The position numbers and the translations under genes are program-made. The notes beneath the pieces are model-generated. The model worked only from the letters and a program-made list of their open reading frames with translations, made no database searches and was not told the DNA's origin. Shown piece after piece: positions 22,501 through 36,254 of a stretch of DNA of 64,000 bases; within the stretch, counting starts at the first letter, position 1; each line of letters starts with the position of its first letter. The stretch covers positions 156,891,495 to 156,955,494 of the forward strand of contig NC_090729.1 of assembly GCF_036898095.1 (NCBI RefSeq), given 5' to 3'. This stretch comes from Palaemon carinicauda. Taxonomy: Eukaryota; Arthropoda; Malacostraca; Decapoda; Palaemonidae.

Positions 22501-23073
22501 ATAGGCAGCACTGGAGACAAAGAGGTCCCCAAAACACTGGGAACCATAGAACAGGCCGAGACCCAATACCCTTCCTCGAGGGTGACCTGTCCTCCTTTGA
22601 CTTCTTACATTTTTTGGTGGCCATCTTGACCCACTGAACATCGTTCCACCCCACACACTTCTCAGGTGTATCACTCGAGAAACACACCTGACCCTGACAT
22701 GAAGTACCTGTACACAGAACGTGAAAATCAACCCCACGTGTGATAGGAAAGTTGCACACAACTTCCATTAACACCTGGAGAACAATACTGCACACGCACA
22801 GACTTCATACTTAGCGAACACGCAAGGGTACACAAAGTCGCACAAGAACGCGAAAGCAATATGCTCTAACAAGGGAAAAACTACAATCGCGAGAGAAGCA
22901 GGAAAGTTGATGTGTGTTAACAACCAGTAGAAAGGAAGCCTTTGACCTGGGAATTTTCTCCAGGGGCTTCTTAGTGCATTCTGGGAAAACAAGTGAGGTC
23001 GGGGTCGCGGGAGCTATCTAGCTCCAGGTTCTCCTTAACAGTCATCCGTGGTAAGTCCGTTTTGGAACAAACA

Positions 23074-26000
23074 TCAATATAAAAATTGATGAGGCTGTTC
23101 CAATGTTCTGAGACCCATAAAACCAGAACACTTTCAACCTACAATTACCTGGTAACGGCAACCTAAGATCTAATAAAAAATGTTATGCACATTCCAATTC
23201 TAAAGAAGTGCTACTGGATGGAGATTAGCCAATAGATGCAGCAATATCACAAAAATTAAAAAAAAAAAAATTATTTTTCATATCTGTGCAAACCCTGAGT
23301 TGTTTAATAAGAGTATGATATTAACTAAGTTGGAACTCTGCTGATAAAATTCATAATGTGGTGGTAGTTACTGGCAGGGGGCGTCAAGTCCCGCCCAACG
23401 CACGGGGCACTGAACAGCCACTCTAACTTTAACCTATGATTTGTGGGGCATTGAGGCAAGAAGTGCAACTTAAAGGACTCAGGTTTATTTAGTTAGGTGA
23501 AATATAAATCTTCTAAAAGTTTTTGTTCCTTCACAAACAAAATCCTTCACCCTTTAATAAGAAACTTATCCTTGGGAGGGAAGAAAGTTCCTATTTATCA
23601 AACTGGTTGGTTTAAAAGATGTCAAAGCACTTGGACCTGAAAAAGGAGCTGAAGTAATGACTTCAGCCAACATCCTTAACTACCTTGGAAAAACTGTCTC
23701 ATGTTAGGGTTAGGTTTCTAGCAAGAAAATTGGTAGTCACAGGAAAACAAGGTGGTATCTCATTTTACGAATTTAATCCATTCTAGGAGTGAGTATGTAA
23801 ACCAAAAAAATTTTTTTCTATAAGGTAAATTGACTCGATATGCCCACATGTCCATGAATAAACACACAGTATATACTAATTTATAAAGGTTTGTAATGTT
23901 ATTTAAAGAGCAAATTATAACCCCCTAACATAAAAAACGAACACAAATTGATACCGATTTAAAATTGAAAATAGAAATATTGACAAATTAACTCAAACTT
24001 TACCTTTATGGAAATTCCGGCAAGAGACGAGAGAGGAGGTGGTGGTGATACTGTTTGTCAAGAAAAGTTTCTCATCCTGCAGGTGCACAAGAGTCCGCAA
24101 TTAGCGGAACATAGGCGTTAAGTTGAGAACGTTCCTCCTACAAAACCAATCAGTGAAAACTACCCACTTTCTTGGTAAATTGCTGTTGAAGATTTTCGGA
24201 GGTATCCAAAGCAGAGTTGTTTCGCAGGTGGTTTCAAAAAGCCTCTCCCTGAGGAGATGCTGGATAACCAACCGTGAAGAAACAGCTAGCTCACTAAACT
24301 GTGGTAGTTCTTTACGCGTGGTTGACATAGGAGATAGTACCAAGTTTGAAGCTCTCTTGGAACTTCGGTCAGCAGACATAGGTTTGGGTGAAACTCTGCA
24401 TACAGTAATTCAACGCCAATACATTACCTGATGATGTATTTCAAGAAAAAAGGGAAAAATTTCAAAATCTTGAGTAAATTCACTGTATTTAAAGGTATCA
24501 AAGGCATTCAAATCTCCAAACTTTAAAGCCAAACTGTTTATAGCCATGTGACAACCTGTAAAGCTAAAACATTACATTTTACAAAAAAAAATTATAGTAC
24601 AGTCAAGGTATTTCAACAATCGTTTTAATAATACGTTTGATGTAAGATATACTATACCGTACTTTACTATCAAAAGGGACTCGTAGTATACTGTACAGTA
24701 AAACCAACTGGTTTCTAAGACCTGCAATTTCTCATTAGTTCTGGTTACTCTTTACAATGATAAATGGTAAAAAGTCCGAGTCCAAAACATTCACCAGTTA
24801 CACTTATCAACACTCATAAAAAACATTGGAATATTCTAATTTTCCAATAATTAGGATGTCAAACAAAACATAACTAAGGTACAGTAATCAATAATACCAA
24901 AGGCCTTCAACTTCCCAATTAACGGATTAGAAAGAAAAACACTCCTCAATTATGGATGAAGTTTATTGATAACATTATATACACAAAGCACAATGTACTT
25001 CACATAGGAATCCTTCTGTCCTATTAAAATTGAAAGATGTCGTCTACAGGTATAAGGAGATATCAAAACATAGGATGTGTACAGTATTTTGAATACTCTT
25101 CAAGTAAAATGAGAAGTTTCAACACTTGAAATTCACCAGCTCACAATACATTACATGAAATATAAATCAACACTTCTTTAATACTTCAAGTTATACAAAT
25201 TTCACCGGAAAAATTATTACCTTATGCTTCATTCCATTTATAAGAAAGGAAAAAGAACATATACCTTATAATGTATGATTTCCAAACAAAATCACATACA
25301 ATTACCTAAATGGAGTATTATTTTAAGAAGGTAATTTTTACATCATTGCAGTTCAATAAATTTCATTACTGAAATCTGACAGAATAAATGTTTGTATAGG
25401 AATTCCAATTTCATCGAACCTAAACCTACAAGACCGGTAACTCGTAACATTTTAAGTCTCGTCAAGATCTCGAAAAATTACTCTTAAAACTTGTGACTTA
25501 GCTTTTTTACTGAATTGTAGGACTAGGTAGTTCTTATGCTCATACTGGTCCTCAGCAGTTGCTTGATATGGTTTGGAGAAAAAATAAGAGTAAGCATCAT
25601 ATTTGGTGTGATTATTTGTTGTCCTTTCATTTGTCTTTTAACAACCTTTATCATGAAAACATACGTTAATATGTTGGGATACATCTGCAACATACCCAGA
25701 ACAAAGTATAAAAAAAATTTTCTAGTTAATATTTTAAGTTCTCCAAACTTTCCAACAATCTGCAAAACCAAGCATGTTTTATACATTGTAACCATCTCAA
25801 AGAACCAAGGCAAAAATCTAAGAGTATAAGTAAATCTAAGACTTAAGCAGTGATGAATAAAGGAACAAATAATTATCGATTGCCAACTCACTCAATCCCA
25901 GTAGCGAAACCTCTAGATACGAAAGTTTCTGTATACTAAACTTCCTTTTACGAAATGATAAAAGATTTTTTTGCTTCATATTATGAAATAATATTCGGAA

Positions 26001-28983
26001 TGCGAAACAAAATTTGGGTTGTTAAGTTAGGTGTATTGAAGGATTCAAATGTATTTGGATTAATTCCCTTTTATTTCATTATATGACAAAATCATGTTAC
26101 GAAAGCCACTCCGGAACAAATGAATATCATATACAGAGGTATTACAGTAATTAGGTACTGAATTACCATAGTTCTGAAGAATATTAACTAAATCTGCAAT
26201 GGCGAAGAAAAGCATTCATGATTTACCAATAAAATAAAAAAAAAGGATTTTGTTGGAAAAAGCAATCTACTCAACTATATTTGCCTTGGACTCCTTGAAA
26301 GTACAAACTTTTAACTATAAAAATACAACTATAACTTCCCTCGAATTAATTTCACTATGCTGCAAAGAAACCTGATTACTGTATACATGATTTTGAAACT
26401 TTCATTGCATTTTAGATTTCATGACTAATTTCTTAACTGTAGAACTGACTGACCTGACTTAGGAAAACCCTGTACAAACATTTATTCTTCAAGATATATA
26501 ATAAAAGTTTTAAATAAAGTAGCTGCAACTTAGCTTTTACCACTGATATCTGTTAAAACATACGGATCCTTTATGAGAGCAAATACATCTGGTTATCAAA
26601 AATACCTACTAAAAACTGATCACTTCTGATTGAATTTATCAGAACATAAAAAAAATAATGTGAACAAAAAAAGCATACTTTGGTTTGCATTTTATTAAGC
26701 TGAGCAGGAAAAACAAATATATCCTGAACATTGGCTTTTCTCACCTTTCACCAAAGGGAACCAGCCAAAGTGAAGGAGTTTCTTATTAAAAAGTAAGTTT
26801 AAACAAATTCTTTCTGTTAAGAGTTCACAGAATTTGCCTTATCAATCTCACGCTATAATATTTACTTCATTGAATGGTTTATTGGTCGGCTAATGGTATG
26901 CTAATATTTCAAGTTTTTCGAGTAAATTATCACATATATAAAAAAAAATTCTAATGGTTTTCCATTAACATCTGAATGCATGGACTGTTGAAATTGTAAT
27001 GAAAGGTACACTATGGCCATTTTCACACTTTTCTTTGCATTCGATAACAGACATGTTACAAGAAGACTGTCCATGGCTACACAACAGATACAAGCCAGTG
27101 ATGCTGCATAAATACAACAGTCATTCACAGCCACCAACTATCCCTGCACCACCTCCACTCAACAATAACTCCCAAGCTTTCAAGATCTCAAGAGAGAAAC
27201 AATGGAAAACTCAAAAACTTTTATCCAAATATCACTGACAGAATGAATAGATAGATCACTCGGATGATATTGGTTGAAATTCTTTTTGAAGGCTGTCCAG
27301 TACTGAATAACTTGAGTTGGTAATACTTGAAGGGAAACAGCAAGGAAAACTTTCAATGAGATCATATCCTTGACAATATGCATTCAAAAGCATCAAATTC
27401 TGGAGAAAGAATACAATTTATGTCTTCCTTTGCTTCTTCCACACTAATTCAGCATTTCATAATGGGACCAAAATTTTGTTAATCTGTTAATAAACACAGT
27501 TTACTCAATAGATTCCCAAATTTCTGATGTTAACTACCGATAGGTGTAACCAAAGCAAAGCATGAGTTGATGGCAAAATAAGTGTTCTGTATTAATGTGT
27601 ACGCATATTAAATACACTAGAAAAATCTTTACCTTCAAAACTGCAACTATTCCTTAGAATGAAATTCCATCACATTTAGATATATAAAAATGAATGCAGA
27701 AATTTTTATAAATAACATTTTAATAGCGAACATGATCTTGGCAAAGGTCAAGCCATTATCCTTTCTCCTATTACTCAAAAACTAGCAAATTTATTCTTCA
27801 AGAATTGTACACATAAGGTACTTTGCAATATACTACATCAAATCAATAACATAAATGCTGCTCTCTAAATTACTTCAGTTTGTGTTCCAAAGAAAATAAT
27901 TTTACTCCCCTTTCCCATCAAATTATTAGAAGTTTTTCAATAACCATCAAAGGTTTAAAAACCACAAACAAAGTTTACCGTTAAAATACATGTAACAACT
28001 AATGTCAGACATAAATTCAACTACAATATCATCATAGAGCACATCCTAACTTTGAACAAAAACTGTGTTTGAACCATACGAGTGAATGTGGTCTGTGGTC
28101 TGTCCCTCTTTAGCAATCTGGTAGTAATAAAGGTGGAAATGAGTGACTAGTAATAAAAGCCCAAAAAAAAAAAAAAAAATAAAGACACTGATCCGTGTAT
28201 GTAGCCATCCATGATCTGCATAAAAGCGATAAAAGCTATGGAATAATAATTACTACAACAATAATAATAATAATAATCATAATAGTAGTAAAGCATTGTA
28301 AATTCCACACACGGAAACCTCTCCACACATGCACTGTTCAGAAAGGTGAGAAAAGTATACACACACACATTTATCACTTTTGTATTCTTTTTCTAAAAGT
28401 CATGAACACGATGTAGCTTTAGGATGACGAATGGCTAAAAAAATCTGCAGAAACAAAATTGATGAAAAGACCTTGGCTGGGGTAGATAAGTGTGGCATTA
28501 TTTGTAGCCGCAATGAATATCTTAGCCCTTAAGAGGGTGGTCACCACTCAAAACTCTGGAGGCATCCTGCATTTCCAACCCACAAAAACCCTCCCTCCCC
28601 GCCCACGGCTCAACCAAATTCTTGCTTTTATTAAGGTTGTAATAGCTTTTTCAAAACACACCTACCCACAAAAAAACCACGTGGTTTGCAAAGTGAATCT
28701 ACATCATACTTGACAGACATAACAGGTGATCATACAAATTGTTATTCATATATCATAATATTTCAGTGTTCTACTTGGTAATATTTCTAATGACTTTCAG
28801 TGCAACAATTAGTAGTTACGGTTGAAGCTACCAGAGCTTTTGGATCAGTAGAGGGAAGCAAGATCATCCAAGACAGACGCAGTGTAGAGAGTGGCAGGTG
28901 TGCGAAGACAGTAACGGCCGTCAGCACAACAGTAGCAGGAGCCAGTGGACCAGCCCTCTAGGCAACATCGTTGTTGTTAGCCC
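23074..28983. other. Non-coding stretch with one dispersed repeat
   Basis: Mostly AT-rich. About 23380-23560 is similar in direct orientation to 35500-35690 (shared blocks aaaggactcaggttt and cttcaca), so it is a dispersed repeat. A pair of overlapping opposite-strand frames at 24101-24431 is not recognised. A candidate polyadenylation signal for the ubiquitin-conjugating enzyme gene (AATAAA on the - strand) lies at 28627-28632. The remainder shows short (ATA)n near 28255-28280 and nothing else. Confidence 0.45.
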
Positions 28984-29022
28984 CTACGTATCCTTCTTCA
29001 TTTCTTCGCCTTCATCTTCATC
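28984..29022 (-). CDS. Ubc6: Probable last coding exon of the Rad6-type E2, acidic tail
   Basis: On the - strand a good acceptor (aaatttatttttag) is followed in phase 0 by twelve residues, DEDEGEEMKKDT, and TAG. The preceding exon ends SWLNFQ at a phase-0 donor (cag/gtatgt, 33132), so the two join in frame. Acidic C-terminal tails occur in some Rad6 homologues (budding yeast Rad6, C. elegans UBC-1), where they influence histone ubiquitination. If not spliced, the protein would end three residues after Gln at a TAG (33120). No transcript evidence is available, so this is inference from splice signals, phase and composition. Confidence 0.6.
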   Translation of the reverse strand, partial: DEDEGEEMKKDT

Positions 29023-29753
29023 CTAAAAATAAATTTCTCTATCAAAGATGTTCTGGTTATTTCATCATGTGTATTTTCCCATTTAGTACAGAACCAAATT
29101 TTACAGCATACAGTACTGTATTTAAAAGGAAAACTACTTCCTTTCTTTGGCTACCTCAATCTGGCCACATCTGTTAAGTTTCAACCATAGCAAAATCATA
29201 CCAAGCTTAACAGTTATTCTTCAAGATATACAAGTAGCTGTAAATACACCACCAGTACCCAATGTTATTCATATACCTGATTGAGGACAAGTAGGGTACT
29301 GTAAAACAAGTATTCCAACACTTATAAACAAAGCGTCATTACAGTAATGCATCACCATATCATAGTATACCTATCGGCACTCAGCACATCGCAGATCTTC
29401 AAATATACTACGTATAAATATATTTTGCGGACTCATTATATCGCTAGTTTCTGTGGGCCATTATGTTTTATTATATTTTAAGTTTAATAATGTGTAAAAA
29501 AATAATTTCTGAGCCTAAAATTCAATAGTAAATTAATAAAACCAAACAAAAATTGCATTATATAACATATCAACTCCTACTGTACTGTAAATACTGGAGA
29601 TTTCTTGGAGTTTCGTGAGTACTGTTCCCTACAGTATTTTCACGGAAGACTACTGTATTGATGCCAGGCATATGATGAAACAAGACTAATATTGCTGGTT
29701 ATCTAGATCCAGTCATTTGGATGTACAGTAATGCTTCCGAAACAAAATCGAAT

Positions 29754-29759
<6 letters not shown>
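29023..29759. other. Intron of the Ubc6 gene, non-coding
   Basis: AT-rich sequence with no recognised element. It is part of the proposed 4.1 kb intron between 29023 and 33131. Confidence 0.45.
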
Positions 29760-30389
<630 letters not shown>

Positions 30390-30399
30390 GTTTTTAATA

Positions 30400-31700
30400 G
30401 AGTTGATAGGAAGCAATGTGGAATGTGATGAGGTTATATGAAATTGGTGGAAGGTCGTTGCAAGCCGTGAAAAGTTTCTACAAAGGTAGTAAAGCGTGTG
30501 TTAGGATAGGAAATGAAGTGAGCATTGGTTTCCAGTGAGAGTGGGGCTGAGACAGGGATGTGTGATGTCGCCATGGTTGTTTAACTTGTATGTTGTGGAG
30601 TGGTGAGAGCAGTGAATGCTCGTGTGCTTGGACGAGGATTGAAAATAATGACGAGAATGATTATGAATGGGAGGTAAAGCAGTAGTTGTTTGCGGATGAT
30701 ACTGTACTGGTTACAGATTCGGAAGAGAAGCTTGGCCGATTAGTGACAGAATTTGGAAGGGTATGTGAGAGAAGGAAGTACAGTTAATGTGGATAAGAGT
30801 AAGGTTATGAGATGTAAGAGGAGGGAAGGTGGTGCGAAGCTGAATGTCATGTTGAATGGAGAGTTACTTAAGGTGGATCAGTTTAAGTACTTGGGGTCTG
30901 TTGTTGCAGCAAATGGTGGAGTGGAAGCAGATGTACGTCAGAGAGTGAATGAAAGATGCAAAGTGTTGGGGGCAGTTAAGGGAGTAGTAAAAAATAGAGG
31001 GTTGGGCATGAATGTAAAGAGAGTTCTATATGAGAAAGTGATTGTACCAACTGTGATGTATGGATTAGAGTTGTGGGGAATGAAAGTGACAGAGAGACAG
31101 AAATTGAATGTGTTTGAGATGAAGTGTCTAAGGAGTATGGCTGGTGTATCTCGAGTAGATAAGGTTAGGAACGAAGTAGTGAGGGCGAGAACGGGTGTAA
31201 GAAATGAGTTAGCAGCTAGAGTGGATATGAATGTGTTGAGGTGGTTTGGCCATGTAGAGAGAATGGAAAATGGATGCTAAAGAAGGTGATGAATGCAAGA
31301 GTTGATGGGAGAAGTACAAGAGGATGGCCAAGGTTAGGGTGGATGGATGGAGTGAAAAAAGCTCTGGGTGATAGGGGGCTAGATGTGAGATCGGCAAGAG
31401 AGCGTGCTAGAAATAGGAATGAATGGCGAGTGATTGTAACGCAGTTCTGGTAGCCCCTGCTGCTTCCTCCGGTTGCCGTGGATGACTACAGAGGTAGCAG
31501 CAGTAGGGGATTCAGGGTTATGAAGCTTCATCCGTGGTGGATAACGGGGGAGGGTGGGCTGTGGCGCCCTAGCAGTACCAGCAGAACTCGGTTGAGTCCC
31601 TCGTCAGGCTGGAGGAGCGTAGAGAGGAAAGGTCCCCCCCCCCTCTTTTTTTATTTATTTGATGTTGGCTACCCCCCAAAATTGGGGAAAGTGCCTTGGT
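30400..31700 (+). mobile_element. 5'-truncated LINE with RT and 3' end
   Basis: The C-terminal half of a non-LTR reverse transcriptase reads through several frames: a VRVGLRQGCVMSPWLFNLY box near 30540, FADDTVLV (catalytic) near 30695, then the long frame 30753-31280 with FKYLGSVV, VPTVMYGLELW and LRWFGHVERM. A frame change near 31250 leads to the tail GRSTRGWPRLGWMDGVKKAL. After the stop near 31453 a GC-richer 3' UTR runs to about 31700. These motifs are typical of RTE-like or related LINEs. Insertion by target-primed reverse transcription explains the missing 5' part. Confidence 0.85.
30753..31280 (+). pseudogene. LINE reverse transcriptase C-terminal frame
   Basis: This is the longest intact piece of the LINE protein (175 residues), covering the thumb and C-terminal region after the FADD motif. 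The upstream RT fingers are in other frames and contain stops, and the frame breaks again near 31260, so no complete enzyme can be made. It resembles the post-RT region of RTE-type elements (ERQKLNVFEMKCLRSM). Confidence 0.8.
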
Positions 31701-32824
31701 ATATGTATATGTTTTCAATAATAAATAAGATATTAAAATGTGAATATTACATACATTATCATTAGATACAGTTAAGTGAAACACCAGAGAGAGAAGGTCG
31801 AAACAATATGACAGAGACAAGACAGGGGGAGGCGGTAGCGTGGGTGCGTTCAGATCGCCAGGTCCTTGCGATAGCACATTTCTGTGCCAAATCTAAGCTA
31901 ATTCAAATGACTTAGCGAAATCAATGAATTTGGGAAATGCGAGAAGGAATGAAAAATGGGAATGGGAATACGTAGAATGAGGGACAAGAAAGGCTTTTAG
32001 AATGATTAATAAGATGAAAATGGCAAATTAAAGCTAGAAAAGAGAAGATGAATAAAATCGCAAAAAATAAAGAGAATCAAGAGTTGGAACGATACGTTGT
32101 AGATGTGTGTGGGAGAGCAAAGTAAATGTACGAATGGGATTTGGTAAAAGGATAAATGATATAATAATAGTAAGTGAAGGACAATAATAATGTGAAGGAG
32201 ATATCATACTAATATTCATGATAGGTTATATCAGTGAGGTAATTCTGTGAAAGTGAATGGTCATATCAGTGGGATAATATCGTGAAGGTGAATATAGGTT
32301 GACGATGGACTACGAAGATTTGATCAGCTGATTTGAATGTAAACAATGCATGAGATTATAATTCGCTATGTATTTAATTATAATTCGATACTGAGAAGTG
32401 AATATTACATCCATTATTATTGGATACAGTTAATTGAAACACCAGTTTAATCAAAATCCAGTTTATTTCAAATATAGCTATAATTTATTTACCACAGTAA
32501 CTGGATACACACTGTATAGATAGAGCTAGGATAGTGGCGCGCAGCGCTCTCAGAGTAAAGGAGCGCGGGCTATTTGAAATCATTGCCCAGCTTGAATTTT
32601 ATTGCAATTTTTGTGAGAATTTTTAAATAATAGGTATTGCATTGTTCTTGGCCATCCCAATAGTATTGCCAACTATTAGAAATCAAATTCTTAATATTGG
32701 GTACACAATTAGCACCTATTTTTTTTACCTCCTTGGCCACGAAAAACTAAAACCGCGATTAACGAGGTCTGACTGTACTTAAAAATTCAATAATGATCCG
32801 AAAATAAAGACACCCACCTACTTC
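31701..32824. other. Non-coding, Ubc6 intron
   Basis: AT-rich. It contains a partial copy of the arm from the 29858-30382 inverted repeat (about 32287-32372). Nothing else was recognised. Confidence 0.45.
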
Positions 32825-33000
32825 CAACTGTTTAAGTCTGAAAACCGGGGCCTCCTGATTAACAGTCAAATATAGCACTAAAATCAATACCAATCATACA
32901 AGCTTCCTGACCACAATCAATTGATTTCTGTGCAGCATTGGAGTTTATAATAAGAGGATGACTTGCTCCCAGTCTTTTATGAAAGCAAACTGTAAACTAG
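32825..33000 (-). mobile_element. Second LINE type, short RT fragment
   Basis: The - strand resembles the RT segment encoded at 35793-36020 (shared words near ctgattaacagtcaaa and cactaaaatcaa), i.e. the region around FSAAFDRVNHE in that copy. It is only about 170 bp and has stops. Confidence 0.5.
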
Positions 33001-33131
33001 GGACATGATTCCCTTCGACATATAAATCTAGACATTTTCAAAAGTTTCAAAAACTTTAAATAAGTGAGTAATGGAAACTGGGTGGAATTCAAAACAAAAA
33101 CTGGTAAATAATTACTGTACTAACAACATAC

Positions 33132-33260
33132 CTGAAAATTAAGCCAACTCTGCTCTACAATAGCTGCTACACGTTTTTCATATTCACGTCGATTCTCTTG
33201 ATAAAGCTGTGCTGCAAGACTATTTGCTGGTGAATTAGGATTAGGTTCATCCAGCAGCGA
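33132..33260 (-). CDS. Ubc6: Rad6-type ubiquitin-conjugating enzyme, C-terminal UBC-fold exon
   Basis: This exon encodes the last helices of the E2 fold ([20 protein letters not shown], then [15 protein letters not shown]), almost identical to UBE2A/UBE2B. It follows the acceptor tttatag. It reads SWLNFQ and then either continues three codons to TAG at 33120-33122 or is spliced at cag/gtatgt to the acidic exon at 28984. SWLNF is the form I recall for C. elegans UBC-1, which also carries an acidic extension. All junctions are phase 0. Confidence 0.9.
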
Positions 33261-33625
33261 CTATAAAGATGAAAAAAAACACACAAATCATATAGTAATA
33301 CAGTACAGTACAATTAGCAAAGGGCATATCTAATTAATATTGATTAAAAAATGAGAATGTACTAGAATCTTTCAAGTAATAGTTTTATGAAACTTATTTC
33401 AAAATGTGCAATATAAAAGTAAGAAAAATTTGGTAAATTTTCTGTAAACTAAACACCTGAAAGCACACCAATGATGTAGAGAAAGATTGTGTGATAAAAT
33501 CCTATCCCTTATGAATTTCTATAACTTTTTAATTCAATGTCCTGAAAAACAAAGAAATTATAACATTGAACGATAAAATCAGTACAATAATTGTCCTTAC
33601 ACCCACAATTCCCGCATAGGCTTAC
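33261..33625 (-). other. Short intron of Ubc6
   Basis: This 365 bp AT-rich intron is bounded on the - strand by gtaagc and tttatag, phase 0. No element is inside it. Confidence 0.8.
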
Positions 33626-33830
33626 CTGTATCGAAGTAAGAATAGCAGCTACGTCATAAGTGGGGGACCATCTATTCTGTAAAATATCCAGGCATATACC
33701 ACCATCGGCATATACATTAGGATGAAACATCTTGCTAACAAACTTCACCGTTGGAGGTTTGTTAGGGTACTCTTCTGTGAATTCCAAAGTCAATTTAAAA
33801 GTGCCATCTTCAAATGGGGTGTCGTGTGGT
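33626..33830 (-). CDS. Ubc6: Rad6-type ubiquitin-conjugating enzyme, catalytic exon
   Basis: This exon is the catalytic core of an E2 enzyme of the Rad6 family, which with an E3 such as Rad18 or Bre1 ubiquitinates PCNA or histone H2B in the nucleus. It encodes [20 protein letters not shown], the HPN motif and [14 protein letters not shown]. Counting from the usual N-terminus, the Cys falls at residue 88 and the HPN Asn at residue 80, exactly as in human UBE2A/UBE2B. The exon has clean splice sites (tttttgacag, and gtaagc after ATA CAG). The upstream exon is 22.7 kb away at 56529 because three retroelements lie in the intron. No damage is seen. Confidence 0.95.
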
Positions 33831-34084
33831 CTGTCAAAAAAGATGAAAAAATAAAAATCGATGTTTGGTTACTGCAATCTACTAACAATAGAAACTTTGC
33901 ATTTATTTGACATTCCTGGTAAAGAAATCACGATAAGGCTGCCAAAAAGTACATACAATACAGTGTAGAAGGGAGAAAAAAAGAGAAAACAAATAAAGTA
34001 TAACATAAATGAGAAATCACAAAATAATATTACAAATATATCAACAGTAACAACAATGAAAAGATAAGTCATATACAGTATACT

Positions 34085-36060
34085 ATTCTATGATGCGAGA
34101 CTTGCGTCAACATGTTTAACGGAAAGGTGTTTGCAATAAGTTTGAACTTTTGAAGTTCCCAGCATTTCAACTACCAGACCAAGATCATTCCATAATCTGG
34201 TCACAGATGGAATAAAACTTCTAGAATTCTGTGTAGTATTAAGCCATATGATTGCCAAGGTAATACTGTTAGACTTGACTGCATGCCTAGTACCATGTAC
34301 TAGATGGTCCAGTTTGGGGAAGATCTGAATTCGAAGGATGGTCAGAATTATGAAAACATTTCATGCAAAATGCTTTCACATTGGATGACGGTGCCTGAGA
34401 CTATCGTCGAGATCAGGAATACGGAAATTAATAGACAGCAAACTTTCGTTCAATTGAAATGAGTCAGCACCAGATGATCAGACAGATGATGATAATCAGA
34501 CAAAAGAACAATAATTAAAAAGTGGTAGAATGAAAGAATTAAAAAATTTCCTCATAACAGACTGATCAGCAAAAATCTTGCAAAAGTTTCTATATTCATT
34601 ATAACATTTTTTTTGCCATTAAATAAAAGTTTCTCAAATCTAAATTTGCACCCAAGGATCACGACTACAAGTTTCAATGAGTTCTATAGTGTTAAGGAGA
34701 CATCGTCAATGAAAACATCTGGATGTTGAGTGTCAAATGTCCTTGTCCTTCCTAGAATCATACTTTGAGTTTTGTTAGGGCTTGACGTCATCCCCTGAAT
34801 CTAATGGCATACACTAATTTGATCTCGCCTAAGAGAGTCTGCAATAAAACTTACTAAATTCAGGAGATGGAATCGATGCAAAGAAAGAAGCTTTTCTGCA
34901 TAGGCAACAAGCTTGTCATTTAGGCCAAACCACTTATGTGTATATACAGTATGAAAAATAATGGAGCAAAAATAACCTCTGAGGAACACCAAATGTTACA
35001 TTCCTATAGCCACAATGGTGCCCCTTTAACTAGTTTTAGGAATGGATTCCTTAAAAATTCAATAATTATGCCAAAATCCATCTACTACCATCAGCTCAAA
35101 CTTGAAAATAAAGGAAACATAATTAACATGGTCAAAAGAAGCTTTAAAATGAAAGCCAATCAAACTTCTGGACCAGAATCAATAAGATTTCTGTATAGCA
35201 ATGAAAATTTTAAGAAGAGCATTACATGCTTCAAGGACCTTGCAAAACCCAAACAGCAAATTAGGGAACAAATGGCCATCAGCATACCTATTTAGAAGTT
35301 TTGACAAAAGACATTAAAAAAATTTTCTTTAATAACATGGGAGTTATGGAAATTTGCCTGTAATCAGTAAGGCTAGAGCTATAACAAACATTAACAAAAT
35401 ACTGTAGGAGAAACACTACCATTTCTCCAGCAAGTAGAAAAAGATCCTCTTCTAACATGAAAAAAAATAACAGAACTCGGCAGTCTTTATAATAACAAAG
35501 GAAGCACTGCTCACCAGCCCATCACAGAATGGCCACTTTTTTCCTAGCACCTTAGAATGAGAAGAGTGGTTCAGGAGGAAAATTTCAAAGGACTCAGGTT
35601 TGTACAGCTAGAAAAAGTACAAATTTTCTATTTGTTTCTTCACATATACAAAATTTTCATCTTTAAAATAGCAACACTCACTCAATGACAAGAGGAATCC
35701 CGCAAAACCAAACTGGAAGATTCATCTTTTCACTGGACAGGTCATCCCGTCTAGTCTACAAGCGTATTTGCGCAAACACCTCTACTGTGTTGTCAACTTC
35801 CAAGAATACACCTGCTTGTTAGCCCAATGTCATTAACAGGGGAGCACCTGTAGTTGCTAAGGGTCCCATCAACAACTACTCTTTGCAATCTATTATTTAA
35901 TAATTCAATAACAATGATAAGAAAAGACCTATTCACTCCCAAGTATTTGAGTTTGAAAACAAGGGCCTCATGATTAACACGGTCAAAGGCGGCACTAAAA
36001 TCAAGGCCGATTATATGCACTTCTCACCACAAACAAGAGTTATTGGGTCCTTTGATTGAC
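34085..36060 (-). mobile_element. Second LINE type, degenerate RT pieces
   Basis: Pieces of a non-LTR RT are readable on the - strand in the right order: GLDFSAAFDRVNHEALVFKL near 36000, a damaged YADD region (LVAYAEK) near 34900, SPNKTQSMILGRTRT near 34760, and the C-terminus RSFIPSVTRLWNDLGLVVEM near 34200. These are typical of Jockey/CR1-like LINEs. The spacing between the first and second pieces is about twice what is expected, so extra sequence (35000-35690) has been inserted or duplicated; part of it (35190-35450) is similar to 36670-36930. Confidence 0.72.
35500..35690. repeat. Dispersed repeat, second copy
   Basis: Similar in the same orientation to 23380-23560 (aaaggactcaggttt, then a short AT-rich stretch and cttcaca). 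It could be the end of an unrecognised element. No coding content. Confidence 0.5.
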
Positions 36061-36254
36061 CAGACAGTACTACATTAAATCCTTCTAGCAATGGTTCATT
36101 TTTCCTTTGCCTACACATACACTGATTAGTCTCTCCTATTTATTCCATATTCTTCTCCGTCCTCATACACCTAAAACACTGAGAATACCAAACAATTCTT
36201 CTCTCCTCAAGGGGTTGACTACTGCACTGTAATTGTTTAGTGGCTACTTTCCTC

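Larger units (their letters stand above)
18358..23073 (-). mobile_element. DIRS-like element E2, decayed
   Basis: The left end (18396-18590) and right end (22920-23060) are inverted repeats sharing the blocks aacctggag, tagctccc, cttgttttcccagaa and cactaagaag. An internal complementary copy lies at 18654-18745. Inside, on the - strand, are remnants of gag, RT and recombinase with many stops and shifts. The RNase H and the recombinase N-terminal part are missing, so the RT relic runs almost directly into the recombinase C-terminal domain. Confidence 0.82.

Noticed and set aside
24101..24431. Overlapping frames of about 100 residues on both strands
   Set aside because: Neither could be assigned to a family. 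Both strands being open makes a chance frame likely, though an old element fragment cannot be excluded.
33509..33793. Ubc6 catalytic frame read on into [13 protein letters not shown]
   Set aside because: The extra residues come from the intron after the gtaagc donor at 33625; the real exon is 33626-33830.
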